In this document: piece by piece, positions 33,612-45,400 of the stretch | Layout: every line of letters begins with the position of its first letter | Position numbering within the stretch: the stretch's first letter is position 1 | NCBI RefSeq assembly: GCF_000284295.1 | Contig: NC_017093.1 | Span: forward strand, 4,154,001-4,218,000 | Source of the DNA: Actinoplanes missouriensis 431 | GTDB lineage: Bacteria > Actinomycetota > Actinomycetes > Mycobacteriales > Micromonosporaceae | DNA: 64,000 nucleotides | Direction: 5' to 3' | The notes under the pieces: model-generated | What the model was told of the DNA's origin: nothing | The model's input: only the letters and a program-made list of their open reading frames with translations | The model's database searches: none | Translations under genes and position numbers: made by a program

Positions 33612-35720
33612 GTGACTGCCCGCAAAACGCACCCGCTCCGCAACGCCGGCGTCCTGGTGGTCTGCGGCCTCCTGGCCGCGCTCGTGGTCGCCGCCGCGTC
33701 GTTCCCCGCCGCCGCGATCGCCGGACTCGCCGCGAAGGCCGGCTCCGAGGAGTGGGAGGAGCTGCCCTCGGAGCTGATCACGCAGACATCACCCCAGGTG
33801 TCGCGGGTCTACGCCTCCGACGGCAAGACACAGATCGCCGTCATGTACGACGAGTTCCGCAGCAACGTGCCGCTCTCCAAGGTCTCGCAGAACATGCAGG
33901 ACGCCATCGTCGCCGCCGAGGACCACAAGTTCTACGAGCACCACGGTGTTGACCTGAAGGGTGTTGCTCGTGCATTCGTCAACAACAATCAAGGTGGCGG
34001 CCGGCAGGGCGCGTCAACGTTGACGATGCAGTACGTGCGGATGGCGCAGGCGTACTCGGCGACCGATCCGCAGGAGGTTGTGAACGCGACGAAGGACACC
34101 GTGTCGCGCAAGCTCAGCGAGATGAAATACGCCATCCAGGTCGAGAAGGAACTGACGAAACAGCAGATCCTGGAGCGCTATCTCAACATGGCGCCGTTCG
34201 GCAACGGGGCGTATGGCATCAACGCCGCCGCGCAGGTCTACTTCAGCAAGAAACCGGCCGACCTCACCGTCGCCGAATCGGCTCTGCTGGCCGGCATGGT
34301 GAAGGCGCCGACCGCGTTCGACCCCACCACCAAGGCCGGATACCCGCAGGCCCTGGCCCGTCGTGACTACATCATCGGCAACATGCTCAGCCTGGGTCAG
34401 ATCACCGCCGACGAGGCCACCGCGGCCAAGAAGGTGAAGCTGGGCCGCACCACGAAACGGCCGAGCAGTGGCTGCGTCAACGTCGCGAAGAACCAGTGGG
34501 GCTTCTTCTGCGACTATCTCTACCGCTGGTGGCTGGGCCAGGCCGATTTCGGCGCCACCTCGTACGACCGTGAGCGGGTGCTCAAGAGCGGCGGCTACCG
34601 GATCGTCACCACGCTCGACGTGGACGCCCAGGCGGACGCCCGCAAGGAGATCACCGCCCGGACCTCGGACAAGAACCGCAACGCGCTGATGCTGGCCGCC
34701 GTCGAGCCGGGAACCGGCGCCGTCCGTGCCCTGGCCGCGAACCGCAAGTACAAGATTGACAACGCGGACGACCCGGCGAACCCGCTCTCCTCGAACCCGG
34801 CGCTCGCGAAACAGGGCGTCCGGGCGACGTACCCGAACACCACCAACCCGATCATCACGGGCAGCGCCGATCTCTCCGGGTACCAGGCCGGCTCGGTGTT
34901 CAAGATGTTCACCATGGTCGCCGCCCTGGAGAAGGGCATGGGACTGGACACCACGATCAACTCGCCGGCGCGGTACACGTCGCAGTACCGCGACTCGTCC
35001 TCGTCGTCGTGCGGCGGATACTGGTGCCCGAGCAACGCGTCCGCCAGCGAGGCCGGCAACTTCAACATGTGGACGGCGTTCGGCAAGTCGGTCAACACGT
35101 ACTTCGTGCCGCTGCAGGAACGCGTCGGCGCGGCCAGCGTGGTCGACGTCGCGAAGCGGTTCGGCATCACGTTCCGCAACTCCGACGACGCGAACATGGC
35201 GAAGAACTCGGCGAACGACTGGGGCGCCTTCACCCTCGGCGTCTCCGCGTCCACGCCGCTGGACATCGCCAGCGCGTACGCCACCCTCGCCGCCGACGGC
35301 ATGTACTGCACCCCCACGCCGATCGCGTCGATCACCGACGCGGACGGCAAGGCGGTCGACACCGGCAAGGCGAACTGCACCCAGGCGACCACGGCGGCGG
35401 TGGCCCGCAAGGCGCTCGACGCGGCTCGCTGCCCGGTCGGCGACCGGGCCCAACTGGGTACGTGTGCGGGCTCGACGGCCCCGCAGGTGCGCCGCGTGGT
35501 CGGTCACCCGGTGTTCGGCAAGACCGGCACCACCGACCATGACAAGACGGCGGCGCTGGTCGTCGGGACCCGTTCCCTGGTGGTTGCCGGTTACCTGGCC
35601 AACCCGGACTGGGCGAACCACACCGACCGGATGTCCCACGACATCGTGAACCCGGCGGTCTACCAGACCCTCGCGGATTACATGGAGGGCAAGCCGGTGG
35701 AGGAGTTCCCGACTCCCTGA
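33612..35720 (+). CDS. bifunctional penicillin-binding protein (transglycosylase/transpeptidase)
   Basis: A class A penicillin-binding protein of 702 residues. After a short cytoplasmic tail and one membrane helix (about residues 14-38) comes a GT51 glycosyltransferase domain with the catalytic Glu in AAEDHKFYEHHGVD near residue 100 and QGASTLTMQYVR near 132, then a transpeptidase domain with the active-site Ser in SVFK near 428, the SVN motif near 493 and KTGTT near 636. It polymerises and cross-links peptidoglycan outside the membrane. GTG 33612 is preferred over TTG 33591 because homologous wording starts there. At 33948-34024 the DNA contains several GTTGAC/GTCAAC words, including one 12-base palindrome, exactly over the transglycosylase motifs. 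Confidence 0.92.
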   Translation: MTARKTHPLRNAGVLVVCGLLAALVVAAASFPAAAIAGLAAKAGSEEWEELPSELITQTSPQVSRVYASDGKTQIAVMYDEFRSNVPLSKVSQNMQDAIVAAEDHKFYEHHGVDLKGVARAFVNNNQGGGRQGASTLTMQYVRMAQAYSATDPQEVVNATKDTVSRKLSEMKYAIQVEKELTKQQILERYLNMAPFGNGAYGINAAAQVYFSKKPADLTVAESALLAGMVKAPTAFDPTTKAGYPQALARRDYIIGNMLSLGQITADEATAAKKVKLGRTTKRPSSGCVNVAKNQWGFFCDYLYRWWLGQADFGATSYDRERVLKSGGYRIVTTLDVDAQADARKEITARTSDKNRNALMLAAVEPGTGAVRALAANRKYKIDNADDPANPLSSNPALAKQGVRATYPNTTNPIITGSADLSGYQAGSVFKMFTMVAALEKGMGLDTTINSPARYTSQYRDSSSSSCGGYWCPSNASASEAGNFNMWTAFGKSVNTYFVPLQERVGAASVVDVAKRFGITFRNSDDANMAKNSANDWGAFTLGVSASTPLDIASAYATLAADGMYCTPTPIASITDADGKAVDTGKANCTQATTAAVARKALDAARCPVGDRAQLGTCAGSTAPQVRRVVGHPVFGKTGTTDHDKTAALVVGTRSLVVAGYLANPDWANHTDRMSHDIVNPAVYQTLADYMEGKPVEEFPTP

Positions 35721-37361
<1,641 letters not shown>

Positions 37362-37466
37362 CCGGTGCCGCGCAAGCGATTTACCAGGTAGTGGGCCTGC
37401 TGTGATAGCCGTTACCAAACCGGGGGCGGGCGGAAGAACGCGGTCGCGGAGCAACTTGTCGAAGGG

Positions 37467-38747
37467 GTGGCAGAGACTCGCACCATCACCCCGCCCGACG
37501 ACGACCTCACACCCGGCGAGCTGCTCCCGCTCGGTCGCCGCTTCCGGATCGTTCTCGTGCTCGGTTTCCTCACCGCGCTCGGGCCGCTCACCATCGACAT
37601 GTACCTGCCGTCACTGCCGACGATCACCTCCGACCTGCAGACGACCGCCGCGGCGGTGCAGCTCACGCTGACCGGCACGCTGCTCGGCCTCGGTCTCGGG
37701 CAGCTGCTGGTGGGCCCGCTCTCGGACGCGATCGGCCGGCGCAGGCCGCTGCTCGCCGGCGTGGCCGTGCACATCGTCGCGTCGGTGCTCTGCGTGGTGG
37801 CCCCGAACCTGGCGACCCTCGGCGCGCTGCGGGTGCTGCAGGGCCTCGGTGCGGCGGCGGCCTCGGTGGTGGCGATGGCGATCGTGCGGGACCTCTTCGA
37901 CGGCCTGGCCGCGGCCCGGCTCTTCTCCCGGCTGATGCTGGTCGTCGGGGTGGCGCCGATCCTCGCGCCGACCATCGGCGGGCTCGTGCTGAGCTGGACG
38001 TCGTGGCGGGGCGTGTTCGTGGTGCTGACGGTGATCGGCGTGGCGTTCCTGATCGCGTCGTCGGTGGTGCTGCCGGAGACGCTGCCACCGGCCCGGCGCC
38101 GCAGCGGTGGCGTGGCGGGCACGGTCCGCGACTACGGGCGGCTGTTCACCGACCGGGTCTACGTCGGCCTGATCCTGGTGGCCGGTCTGGCGATGGCCGC
38201 GCTCTTCGCGTACGTGAGCGGTTCGTCGTACGTCTTCCAGGACGGGTACGGGATGAGCGAGCAGCAGTTCGCGCTGATCTTCGCGGGCGGCGCCGTCGGT
38301 CTGATCGGCGCCACCCAGTTCAACGTGCGCCTGCTGCGCCGCTGGACCCCGCAGCAGATCCTGGCCACCTCGCTGCTGGCCGGCCTCGGGTTCGGCCTGG
38401 TGCTGCTCGTGCTCGCCGCCACCGGCATCGGCGGCCTGGCCGGCATCCTGATCCCGCTCTGGCTGGTGCTCACGATGGTCGGCCTCGTCATGCCGAACGC
38501 CCCGGCCCTCGCGCTGAACCGGCACGGCGAGGCGGCCGGCACCGCCGCCGCGCTGCTGGGCGCCGTCCAGTTCGGTGTGGGCGCCCTGGCCGCGCCGCTG
38601 GTGGGGGTGCTCGGCGTCGGCGCGGTCGCGATGGCGGTCGTCGTCTTCGGCGGCATGCTGGCCGCGACGGTGGTCTGCTTCGTGGTGGTACGGCCGCACC
38701 GGCTCCCGGTGGAGCAGGGCCGGACCATCGTGGCGGTCGCCCACTGA
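37467..38747 (+). CDS. Bcr/CflA-type multidrug efflux MFS transporter
   Basis: A 426-residue transporter with 12 membrane helices. The first helix region reads GFLTALGPLTIDMYLPSLPTI, the diagnostic opening of the Bcr/CflA drug-resistance branch, followed by GLGLGQLLVGPLSDAIGRRRPLL (motif A, GxxxD-GRR) and LRVLQGLGAAAASVVAMAIVRDLF. Substrates in this branch include bicyclomycin, chloramphenicol and other drugs. It starts 105 bases after rox on the same strand, so it may share rifamycin-related expression, although a separate promoter in the gap is possible. The GTG start at 37467 lacks an ideally spaced ribosome site. Confidence 0.88.
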   Translation: MAETRTITPPDDDLTPGELLPLGRRFRIVLVLGFLTALGPLTIDMYLPSLPTITSDLQTTAAAVQLTLTGTLLGLGLGQLLVGPLSDAIGRRRPLLAGVAVHIVASVLCVVAPNLATLGALRVLQGLGAAAASVVAMAIVRDLFDGLAAARLFSRLMLVVGVAPILAPTIGGLVLSWTSWRGVFVVLTVIGVAFLIASSVVLPETLPPARRRSGGVAGTVRDYGRLFTDRVYVGLILVAGLAMAALFAYVSGSSYVFQDGYGMSEQQFALIFAGGAVGLIGATQFNVRLLRRWTPQQILATSLLAGLGFGLVLLVLAATGIGGLAGILIPLWLVLTMVGLVMPNAPALALNRHGEAAGTAAALLGAVQFGVGALAAPLVGVLGVGAVAMAVVVFGGMLAATVVCFVVVRPHRLPVEQGRTIVAVAH

Positions 38748-38913
38748 CACGCTCCCGGAAGCGGGCGCGCGGCCGGGCCGGCTGGCGCGTTCCAGCCGGA
38801 GCGTCGCGGTGCCGGCCGGAGATCACGGGAGTGTGACCGGTGTCGCCAGGATGGCTGGGCGGCTGCGGGCGATCGAGCGCCACGCGGCGGAAATCACCCG
38901 CCGGATGGCAGGG

Positions 38914-39927
38914 TCACCGCCGGGCCGCCGGTGTTCCGGCCGTGGACTCCCGGACCACCAGATCGCACGGCTGGCGGTGGACGCCGGGGGACGGCCGCCC
39001 GCCGAGCGCCGCGACGAGGTGGCGGACCGCTGTCGCGCCGAGCCGCTCCAGGTTCAGGTCGACCGTGGTGAGCGGTGGGCGGCAGTCCGCGGCGAACTCG
39101 GTCCAGTTGTCGTAACCGACGAGCGCCACGTCGTCGGGGATGCGGCGGCCCCGCTCACGCAGGGTCTGCGCCACCCCGGCGGCGATCTGGTCGTTGCCGC
39201 AGAAGATCGCGTCGGTGTCCGGGGCGGTGGCCAGCAGTTCGTGAGCGGCGTCCCGGCCCCAGCGCTGCGACCACTCACCGTAACGCGGCCGGCCTCCGGC
39301 CGGGCGCAGCCCGTGACCGCCGAGGACCGCCAGCAGGCCGTTCGCCCGCGCGCGGGCGGCGCGGTAGGCCGCCGGGCCGGTGAGATGCGCGATGTGGCGG
39401 CGGCCGATGGCGACCAGGTGCTCGGTGGCCAGCCGCGCGCCTCCCTCGTCGTCGGCGACGACCGAGGTGTCGGCGTCGTGGTCGGACTCGGTGTAGGCGT
39501 AGACCACCGGCACCGGCAGGTCGCGCGGCAGGGACGGCCGCAGGTCGTTGTCGTAGCCGAGCACGAGGAAGCCCTCCACCTGCCGGGCCAGCACGGTCAG
39601 CTGGTCCCGCTGCCGGCCGGCGTCGCCGCGCGCGTCGCAGAGCAGCACCGACATCCGCTCGCCGGCGAGCCGCTCGATCGCGGTCTCCGCGCCGAGCAGG
39701 ATCGGCATGGCGAAGCGGCCGCCGCGCTCGTCGGTGAGCAGCCCGATGGCCGGGGTGCGTCCGCCGGGGGAGAAGGACAGCTCGGCGGCCGCGCGCAGCA
39801 CGCGCTCCCGGGTGGCCGCCGCGACCTGATCCCGTGCATTGATCGCCTTGGACGCCGTGGCGACCGAAACACCGGCGCGGCGGGCCACGTCGGCGAGCGT
39901 CACCGCCTGGCTGCGCCGTCGTCCCAT
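38914..39927 (-). CDS. LacI-family transcriptional regulator
   Basis: A 337-residue repressor. The N-terminal HTH and hinge read VTLADVARRAGVSVATASKAINARDQVAAATRERVLRAAAELSFSPGG, and the periplasmic-binding-protein-like sensor domain contains PAIGLLTDERGGRFAMPIL, VEGFLVLGYDND, VVADDEGGARLATEHLVAIGRRHIAHLTGP, IFCGNDQIAAGVAQTLRERGRRIPDDVALVGYDN and TTVDLNLERLGATAVRHL. It faces away from the three secreted-protein genes to its right, and a LacI-like palindrome lies in the shared gap, so these are its likely targets. The effector is probably a plant-polysaccharide oligomer. Confidence 0.92.
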   Translation of the reverse strand: MGRRRSQAVTLADVARRAGVSVATASKAINARDQVAAATRERVLRAAAELSFSPGGRTPAIGLLTDERGGRFAMPILLGAETAIERLAGERMSVLLCDARGDAGRQRDQLTVLARQVEGFLVLGYDNDLRPSLPRDLPVPVVYAYTESDHDADTSVVADDEGGARLATEHLVAIGRRHIAHLTGPAAYRAARARANGLLAVLGGHGLRPAGGRPRYGEWSQRWGRDAAHELLATAPDTDAIFCGNDQIAAGVAQTLRERGRRIPDDVALVGYDNWTEFAADCRPPLTTVDLNLERLGATAVRHLVAALGGRPSPGVHRQPCDLVVRESTAGTPAARR

Positions 39928-39988
39928 CGCTGCTCCCAGCAGGTCGGCCGTTTACGGGAATCTATTCGTAACACGATGAACACCTTGC

Positions 39989-40002
39989 CGAAAACCTTTT
40001 CG
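39989..40002. promoter_or_regulatory. LacI-type operator candidate
   Basis: CGAAAA-CC-TTTTCG is a 14-base palindrome with perfect 6-base arms, resembling the CGAAA/TTTCG operators of actinobacterial LacI-family regulators. It lies 61 bases upstream of the lacI-like start and 135 bases upstream of the secreted protease. A second smaller dyad, GACATC-GATA-GATGTC (40107-40122), sits right before the protease ribosome site. Confidence 0.6.
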
Positions 40003-40137
40003 TAGGGCAGCCTCACCGGCAGGCGGAAGCACCACTTGGGGCACAGGGACGGAGCCCGCCCGGCGATCTCGCACACCCCGATGTCGGCGGGCGCAATCTC
40101 ATCCAAGACATCGATAGATGTCGATCAAGGAGGTTCC

Positions 40138-40956
40138 GTGAGGATACGCGTCATGATCGCCGTACTGCTGGCGGTCGTCATGGTCCCGGCCGCCGCACAG
40201 GCCGCGCCGCCCACCTGGAGCCCGCCGTCGAACCTGGTCACCCCGCTGCACCAGGTCTGGCAGCACCAGGAGCAGACCTACAACAACGGCAATCTGTACG
40301 GATTCCGCAACTACGGCTGGGACCAGATCATGGCCAACCGTGGCTACGTCAACTACTGCGTGCGCTGGGACTCGGCGGCGACCGTGACGGCCGCCCAGCG
40401 TGACGCCGTCCACGCGGCCCTGGCCCGGCAGCACAAGAAGTGGATGGACGAGCTGGTCGGGCACAATGCCTGGCCGTACACCGATGTGCCGGTCCGGGTC
40501 GTCGGCTGGGCCGTGCGCAACCGTTCCCAGCTGCAGTGGAGCGACACGTCGGTGGACATCTACGTGAACGACATCAGGGAGAACGCCCCGCAGTGCTCGG
40601 TGCCGTGCGGGCGCTTCTTCAACCAGAACGGGCAGTACCCGAACTGTCCCGGCGGATACACCCGGCACTACGACCAGTCACTGTGGCTCACCGACGGCTT
40701 CGGCGGCGGCGCGGGCGGCGACTGGGGTCAGCGGATGGGCCGCGAGTACTTCATGAACAACATCAACGCGGCGAACATGACCATCCTGCTGCACGAGATC
40801 GGTCATACCTGGGGTCTGGACGACTTCTACGACTGGACCCCGAGCGGCGTCAGCAACTTCATCATGCGCGCCGGCAGCTCACCGTCGATCACCGAGTTCG
40901 ACGCCTGGATGCTCCGGGACTGGTGGCGGCACCTCAAGAGCCGCTACGGCTACTGA
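40138..40956 (+). CDS. secreted zinc metalloprotease
   Basis: A 272-residue exported protein. It starts at GTG, with AAGGAGG 5 bases upstream, and a signal peptide (MIAVLLAVVMVPAAAQA). The catalytic zinc motif HEIGHTWGLDDFYDW near residue 218 follows the HExxHxxG-D pattern, close to metzincin-like or M43-like enzymes, with the downstream IMRAGSS Met-turn-like segment. Four cysteines occur in two pairs, consistent with disulfides outside the cell. It is the first of three co-directional secreted-protein genes, and the LacI regulator sits divergently upstream. What it cleaves is unknown; a cell-wall or plant-polymer-associated substrate is only a guess from context. Confidence 0.82.
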   Translation: MRIRVMIAVLLAVVMVPAAAQAAPPTWSPPSNLVTPLHQVWQHQEQTYNNGNLYGFRNYGWDQIMANRGYVNYCVRWDSAATVTAAQRDAVHAALARQHKKWMDELVGHNAWPYTDVPVRVVGWAVRNRSQLQWSDTSVDIYVNDIRENAPQCSVPCGRFFNQNGQYPNCPGGYTRHYDQSLWLTDGFGGGAGGDWGQRMGREYFMNNINAANMTILLHEIGHTWGLDDFYDWTPSGVSNFIMRAGSSPSITEFDAWMLRDWWRHLKSRYGY

Positions 40957-41024
40957 CCTGTTTCTCCGGGCCCCGGTTCCGGCCGGGGCCGACCCGGTCC
41001 GTCGTTTCGTTGTTAAGGAGCGCC

Positions 41025-42434
41025 ATGTCGGTCAGAAAGTGGCTGGCCGGCGCGTGCGGGGTGATCACGGCGATCGCCGTGGCCGCCGTGCCCGTGCACG
41101 CCGCCAATCCGATCATCACCAGCATCTACACCGCCGACCCGGCGCCGCTCGTGGTCGGCAACATGATGTACATCTACGCGGGCCGGGACGAGGCGCCGGC
41201 CGGCACGAACAACTTCGTGATGCGCGAATGGCACGTGCTGTCGTCGACCGACGCGAACACGTGGACGCATCACGGCGCGCGGGCGAACATCGCGACGTTC
41301 CCGTGGGCGGGGGCAGACGCGTGGGCCAGCGAGGTGGAGCCGCGCAATGGCCGGTACTACTGGTACACGTCGGTCAACGGCAACGGGCCCGGCTGGATGA
41401 ACATCGGCGTGGCGGTCGGTGACTCGCCGCTCGGGCCGTTCACCGACGCCAAGGGCGGGCCGCTGATCAGTGACAGCACGCCGAACTCGTCGGGACTCAA
41501 CATTGATCCGACGGTGTTCGTCGACGACGACGGCCAGGCATACATGTACTGGGGCGGATATTGGGTGCCGCGTGCCGTCAAGCTGGCCGCCAACATGATC
41601 GACACGGTGGGCTCGGTCGTGACGCCGCAGGGCCTCACGAATTACTGGGAGGCGCCGTGGATGTTCAAGCGCAACGGGCTGTACTACATGATGTACGCCG
41701 CGAACGACACGAACGGCTGTGTCGTCAACACGAACTACGCGTGCCAGCGGTATGCGACAGCGACGAATCCACTGGGGCCGTGGACGCATCGCGGGATCGT
41801 GCTCGGTCAGGTGTCGTCAACGACGAATCACGCCGGGATCGTCGAGTTGAATGGACAGTCGTACATCGTGTACCACACGGCTGACGCGCCGGGTGGCGGT
41901 GATTTCCGCAGGTCGGTGGCGGTCGACAAGCTGAACTTCAACGCTGACGGGACGATCCAGCGCGTCGTGCCGACGACCGGCGGCGGCGGTAGTGGTGGCA
42001 GTGGCACGAACATCGCGCCGGGTGCGACGTCGTCGACGTCGTATGTATCGCCGTGGGAGAGTCTGGCGGCGATCAACAACGGTGGGACGCCGGTCAATTC
42101 GCAGGACCGATCAAGTCAGGTGTACGGCAACTGGCCGCAGCAGGGCACGCAATGGATCGAGTATCAGTGGCCGTCCGCACGGTCCATCAATAGATCGTCG
42201 GTCTACTGGTTCGACGACAACCAGGGCATTGACTTGCCGGCATCGTGTCAACTGCAGTATTGGAACGGCAGTCAATATGTAAACGTTGCCGGCCAGTCGA
42301 CATGTGGAACGACTGCACATGTTGACAACGTGATTACGTTCAACACCGTCAACACCACACGTCTTCGGCTCCAGATCACCGCGCGCAGTGGCTACTCCAC
42401 GGGCGTGCTCGAGTGGAAGGCGTTCCAGGCATGA
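41025..42434 (+). CDS. secreted GH43-like glycosidase with discoidin-type domain
   Basis: A 469-residue exported enzyme. After a signal peptide (ACGVITAIAVAAVPVHA) the five-bladed GH43 fold is visible: TADPAPLVVGNMMYIYAGRDE (catalytic Asp in the ADPA segment), AWASEVEPRNGRYYWYTS, NIDPTVFVDDDGQAYMYWGG (pKa-modulating Asp region), YWEAPWMFKRNGLYYMMYAAND (acid Glu) and HAGIVELNGQSYIVYHT. A Gly/Ser linker leads to a C-terminal F5/8-type (discoidin-like) carbohydrate-binding domain from about residue 325. GH43 enzymes act on arabinans and xylans. AAGGAG precedes the ATG by 4 bases. The 3' third is rich in TTG/GTCAAC wording, unlike the 5' part. The stop overlaps the next start as ATGA. Confidence 0.87.
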   Translation: MSVRKWLAGACGVITAIAVAAVPVHAANPIITSIYTADPAPLVVGNMMYIYAGRDEAPAGTNNFVMREWHVLSSTDANTWTHHGARANIATFPWAGADAWASEVEPRNGRYYWYTSVNGNGPGWMNIGVAVGDSPLGPFTDAKGGPLISDSTPNSSGLNIDPTVFVDDDGQAYMYWGGYWVPRAVKLAANMIDTVGSVVTPQGLTNYWEAPWMFKRNGLYYMMYAANDTNGCVVNTNYACQRYATATNPLGPWTHRGIVLGQVSSTTNHAGIVELNGQSYIVYHTADAPGGGDFRRSVAVDKLNFNADGTIQRVVPTTGGGGSGGSGTNIAPGATSSTSYVSPWESLAAINNGGTPVNSQDRSSQVYGNWPQQGTQWIEYQWPSARSINRSSVYWFDDNQGIDLPASCQLQYWNGSQYVNVAGQSTCGTTAHVDNVITFNTVNTTRLRLQITARSGYSTGVLEWKAFQA

Positions 42435-45400
42435 ACGCGCGATCACTCCGCACGGCCGGTCGCCGGCTCGGTGCGTACACCACCGGTCTGCTCTTGATCG
42501 TCGCCGGTCTCACCGTCGCGTCGTCGCCGGCGCAGGCGGCCCAGACGATCGGCTATCCCACGTTCGGCAATGCCGGATCGATTCCGGCGCCGCCGGTCGG
42601 CTACTCGACCGGCGACACCATGCGAGCCATCTACGACGCCGAGTCCTCCGGCACCGACTTCTGGATGGACCGCCTCCTCGCCCGCACCGGCAACGACCCG
42701 GCCGGCACCTGGCTCATGACGCGCGGCCGCGCCGCGTTCATGTACACCCACAACCCCGCGGTGATCGGCTTCGGCGGCAATGCCGCGTACTGGGACAACA
42801 TCAGCAGCCAGAACGCGTACGCGATCACTGCCTCGCCGGGCACGTTCACCGAACAGGTCGCGCAGCGACGCCAGACGCCCAGCCACTGGCGCAGTGTGCA
42901 CACGAGCGGATCAATACGTCTCGACGTCACCAAGTTCATCACCGACAACAACGTGTTGATCACCAATATCGCCGTCGTCAACACGGGCACGGCGTCGGCG
43001 ACGATCAATATGAACGCGACGTCGCCGTATGCCACCACGGTGAGCGGCAACGAGTTGACCGGCACCCGAGCCGTCAAGAACAACCTGACGACCCTCTACC
43101 CGCGCCTGTCCGGCGACGGCTTCACCGCGGCGAGCGGCGCGCTGAGCCGTTCCGTCACGGTGGCGGCCGGGGCGACGGTCACCGTCAAGGTCCAGCTCGG
43201 CATGATCACCAACGAGATACCGCAGTCGCGGACCGAGTACGACGCGTACCGGGCGCGGACGGCGGCCGACGCGTTCGCGACGCACGTGCGGGCGTACAAC
43301 AAGTGGTGGGCCGACAACGTGCCCTACATCGACGTGCCGGACGCGGCGATCAAGAAGAACATCTACTACCGCTGGTGGCTGATGCGCTTCAACCACCTCG
43401 ACGCGGACATCCCCGGGCAGGACTTCCAGTTCCCGCAGTCGATCGAGGGCGTCACCGGCTATAACAACGCGATCGCGCTGACTCAGCCGATGCACATCGA
43501 CGACCTGAAGTATCTGCGCAGCCCGGAGTACGCCTACGGGCCCTATCTCGCGGTCGGCCAGTACTCCGCGAACGGCCGCTTCGTCGACAACCCGGGCGAC
43601 CCGGAGAACTGGTCGAACTCGTACACGCAGTACATCGCGGAGGCGGCCTGGCGGGCGTACCAGATCCATGGTGGACAGCCGGCCATGCTGACGAACTTCG
43701 CCCGGTACGCCGAGGGCGACGCGAAGGGGCAGCTCGCGACGTACGACACCAACAACAACGGGGTGATCGAGTACAACTGGGGCGCGATGACGGGCAACGA
43801 CGCCGACGCGGTGTCGTTCCACTGGCGGGAGGGCAACCTCGACCGGGCCGAGACCGCGTACGTGTGGAGCGCCGCCAACGCCGCGCGGGACGCCTACACG
43901 CTGCTCGGCAACACGACCAAGGCGACCGAGATGCAGACCCTCGCCGACCGGATCCGCAACGGCGTGATCACCACGCTGTGGAACCCGTCGCGGCAGCTCC
44001 TCGAGCACAAGCACGTGGCGACCAACACGCACGTGCCCTGGAAGGAGATCAACAACTATTATCCGTACGCCGTCGGGCTGATGCCGAACACCGCGCAGTA
44101 CCGCGAGGCGCTGCGGCTGTTCGCCGATCCCGCGCAGTACCCGATCTTCCCGTTCTACACCGCGAACCAGGTCGACAAGGCCGCCGCGGCCGCCGCCGGG
44201 AACCCGGGCAGCAACAACTTCTCGACGATCAACTCGACGGTGCAGTTCCGGCTCTACTCGCAGGCGCTGCGCACGTACCCGAACTCGTGGATGACCGCCG
44301 AGGACTACAAGAAGCTGCTCTACTGGAACGCCTGGTCGCAGTACGTCGGCGGCAACACGGCCTGGCCGGACGCGAACGAGTTCTGGGCCGACTGGAACGG
44401 CAGCGCGATCAATTACCGCTCGTGGATCCACCACAACATCCTCGGCAGCAGCAACTGGACGATCATCGAGGACGTGGCGGGCCTGCGGCCGCGCAACGAC
44501 GCGCAGATCGAGCTGTCGCCGATCAACATCGGGTGGTCACACTTCGCGGTCAACAACCTGCGGTACCGCAACGCCGACCTGTCGGTGGTCTGGGACGACC
44601 CGGCGGACGGCGTGGCCCGGTACGCCGGAGTGCCGCAGGGCTATTCGATCTTCCTGAACGGGACGCGCGTGGCGACGGTCAATCAACTGGTGCCGTTCAC
44701 CTACAACCCGGCGACCGGCGCGGTCACCACGAGCGGAACGGTGTCGTACAGCGCGGCGTTCGCCGGCCTGCAGCCGCCGCAGAACGTGGTGCAGAGCAGC
44801 GCCCGGGTGGTCGACGTGTTCCGCAAGGCCGGTGTCGACCTGACGTCGACCACGGCGAACCTGGCGTCCGGCGCGACGGCGTCCGCGTCCTACACGGCGT
44901 CCGGCACGACGACGGCCGGCGCGATCGACGGGTTGCCGACCACGTCGCCGCTGTGGGGCAGTTACGGCAGCACCAACGCGACCGACTGGTATGAGATCAA
45001 CTTCGGTACGACGCGAACTGTTGACGAGGCGTGGGTGTACTTCCGCAACGATCGGGCCGGCAATCGATACCGGCCGCCGACTGCGTACACCGTGCAGTAC
45101 TGGAACGGCTCCGCATGGGTTGACTCGTCAACTCAAGTCAAGTCACCGGCGGCGCCGCAATCCAATTTCAACAGAGTCAACTTCACCGCTGTCACCACGT
45201 CGCGGCTGCGGATCGTGTTCACCCAGCCGTCCGGCAGCGCCAAGGTCGGCCTGACCGAGGTGAAGCTGTACAACCGGGGCACCGTCGCGCCGCCGAACCC
45301 CAACGTCGCGTCGTCGGCCACACCGAGCGCGTCGTACACCTCGGCGTGGGAGAGCGTCGCGGCGATCAACGACGGCATCGACCCACCGTCGTCCAACGAC

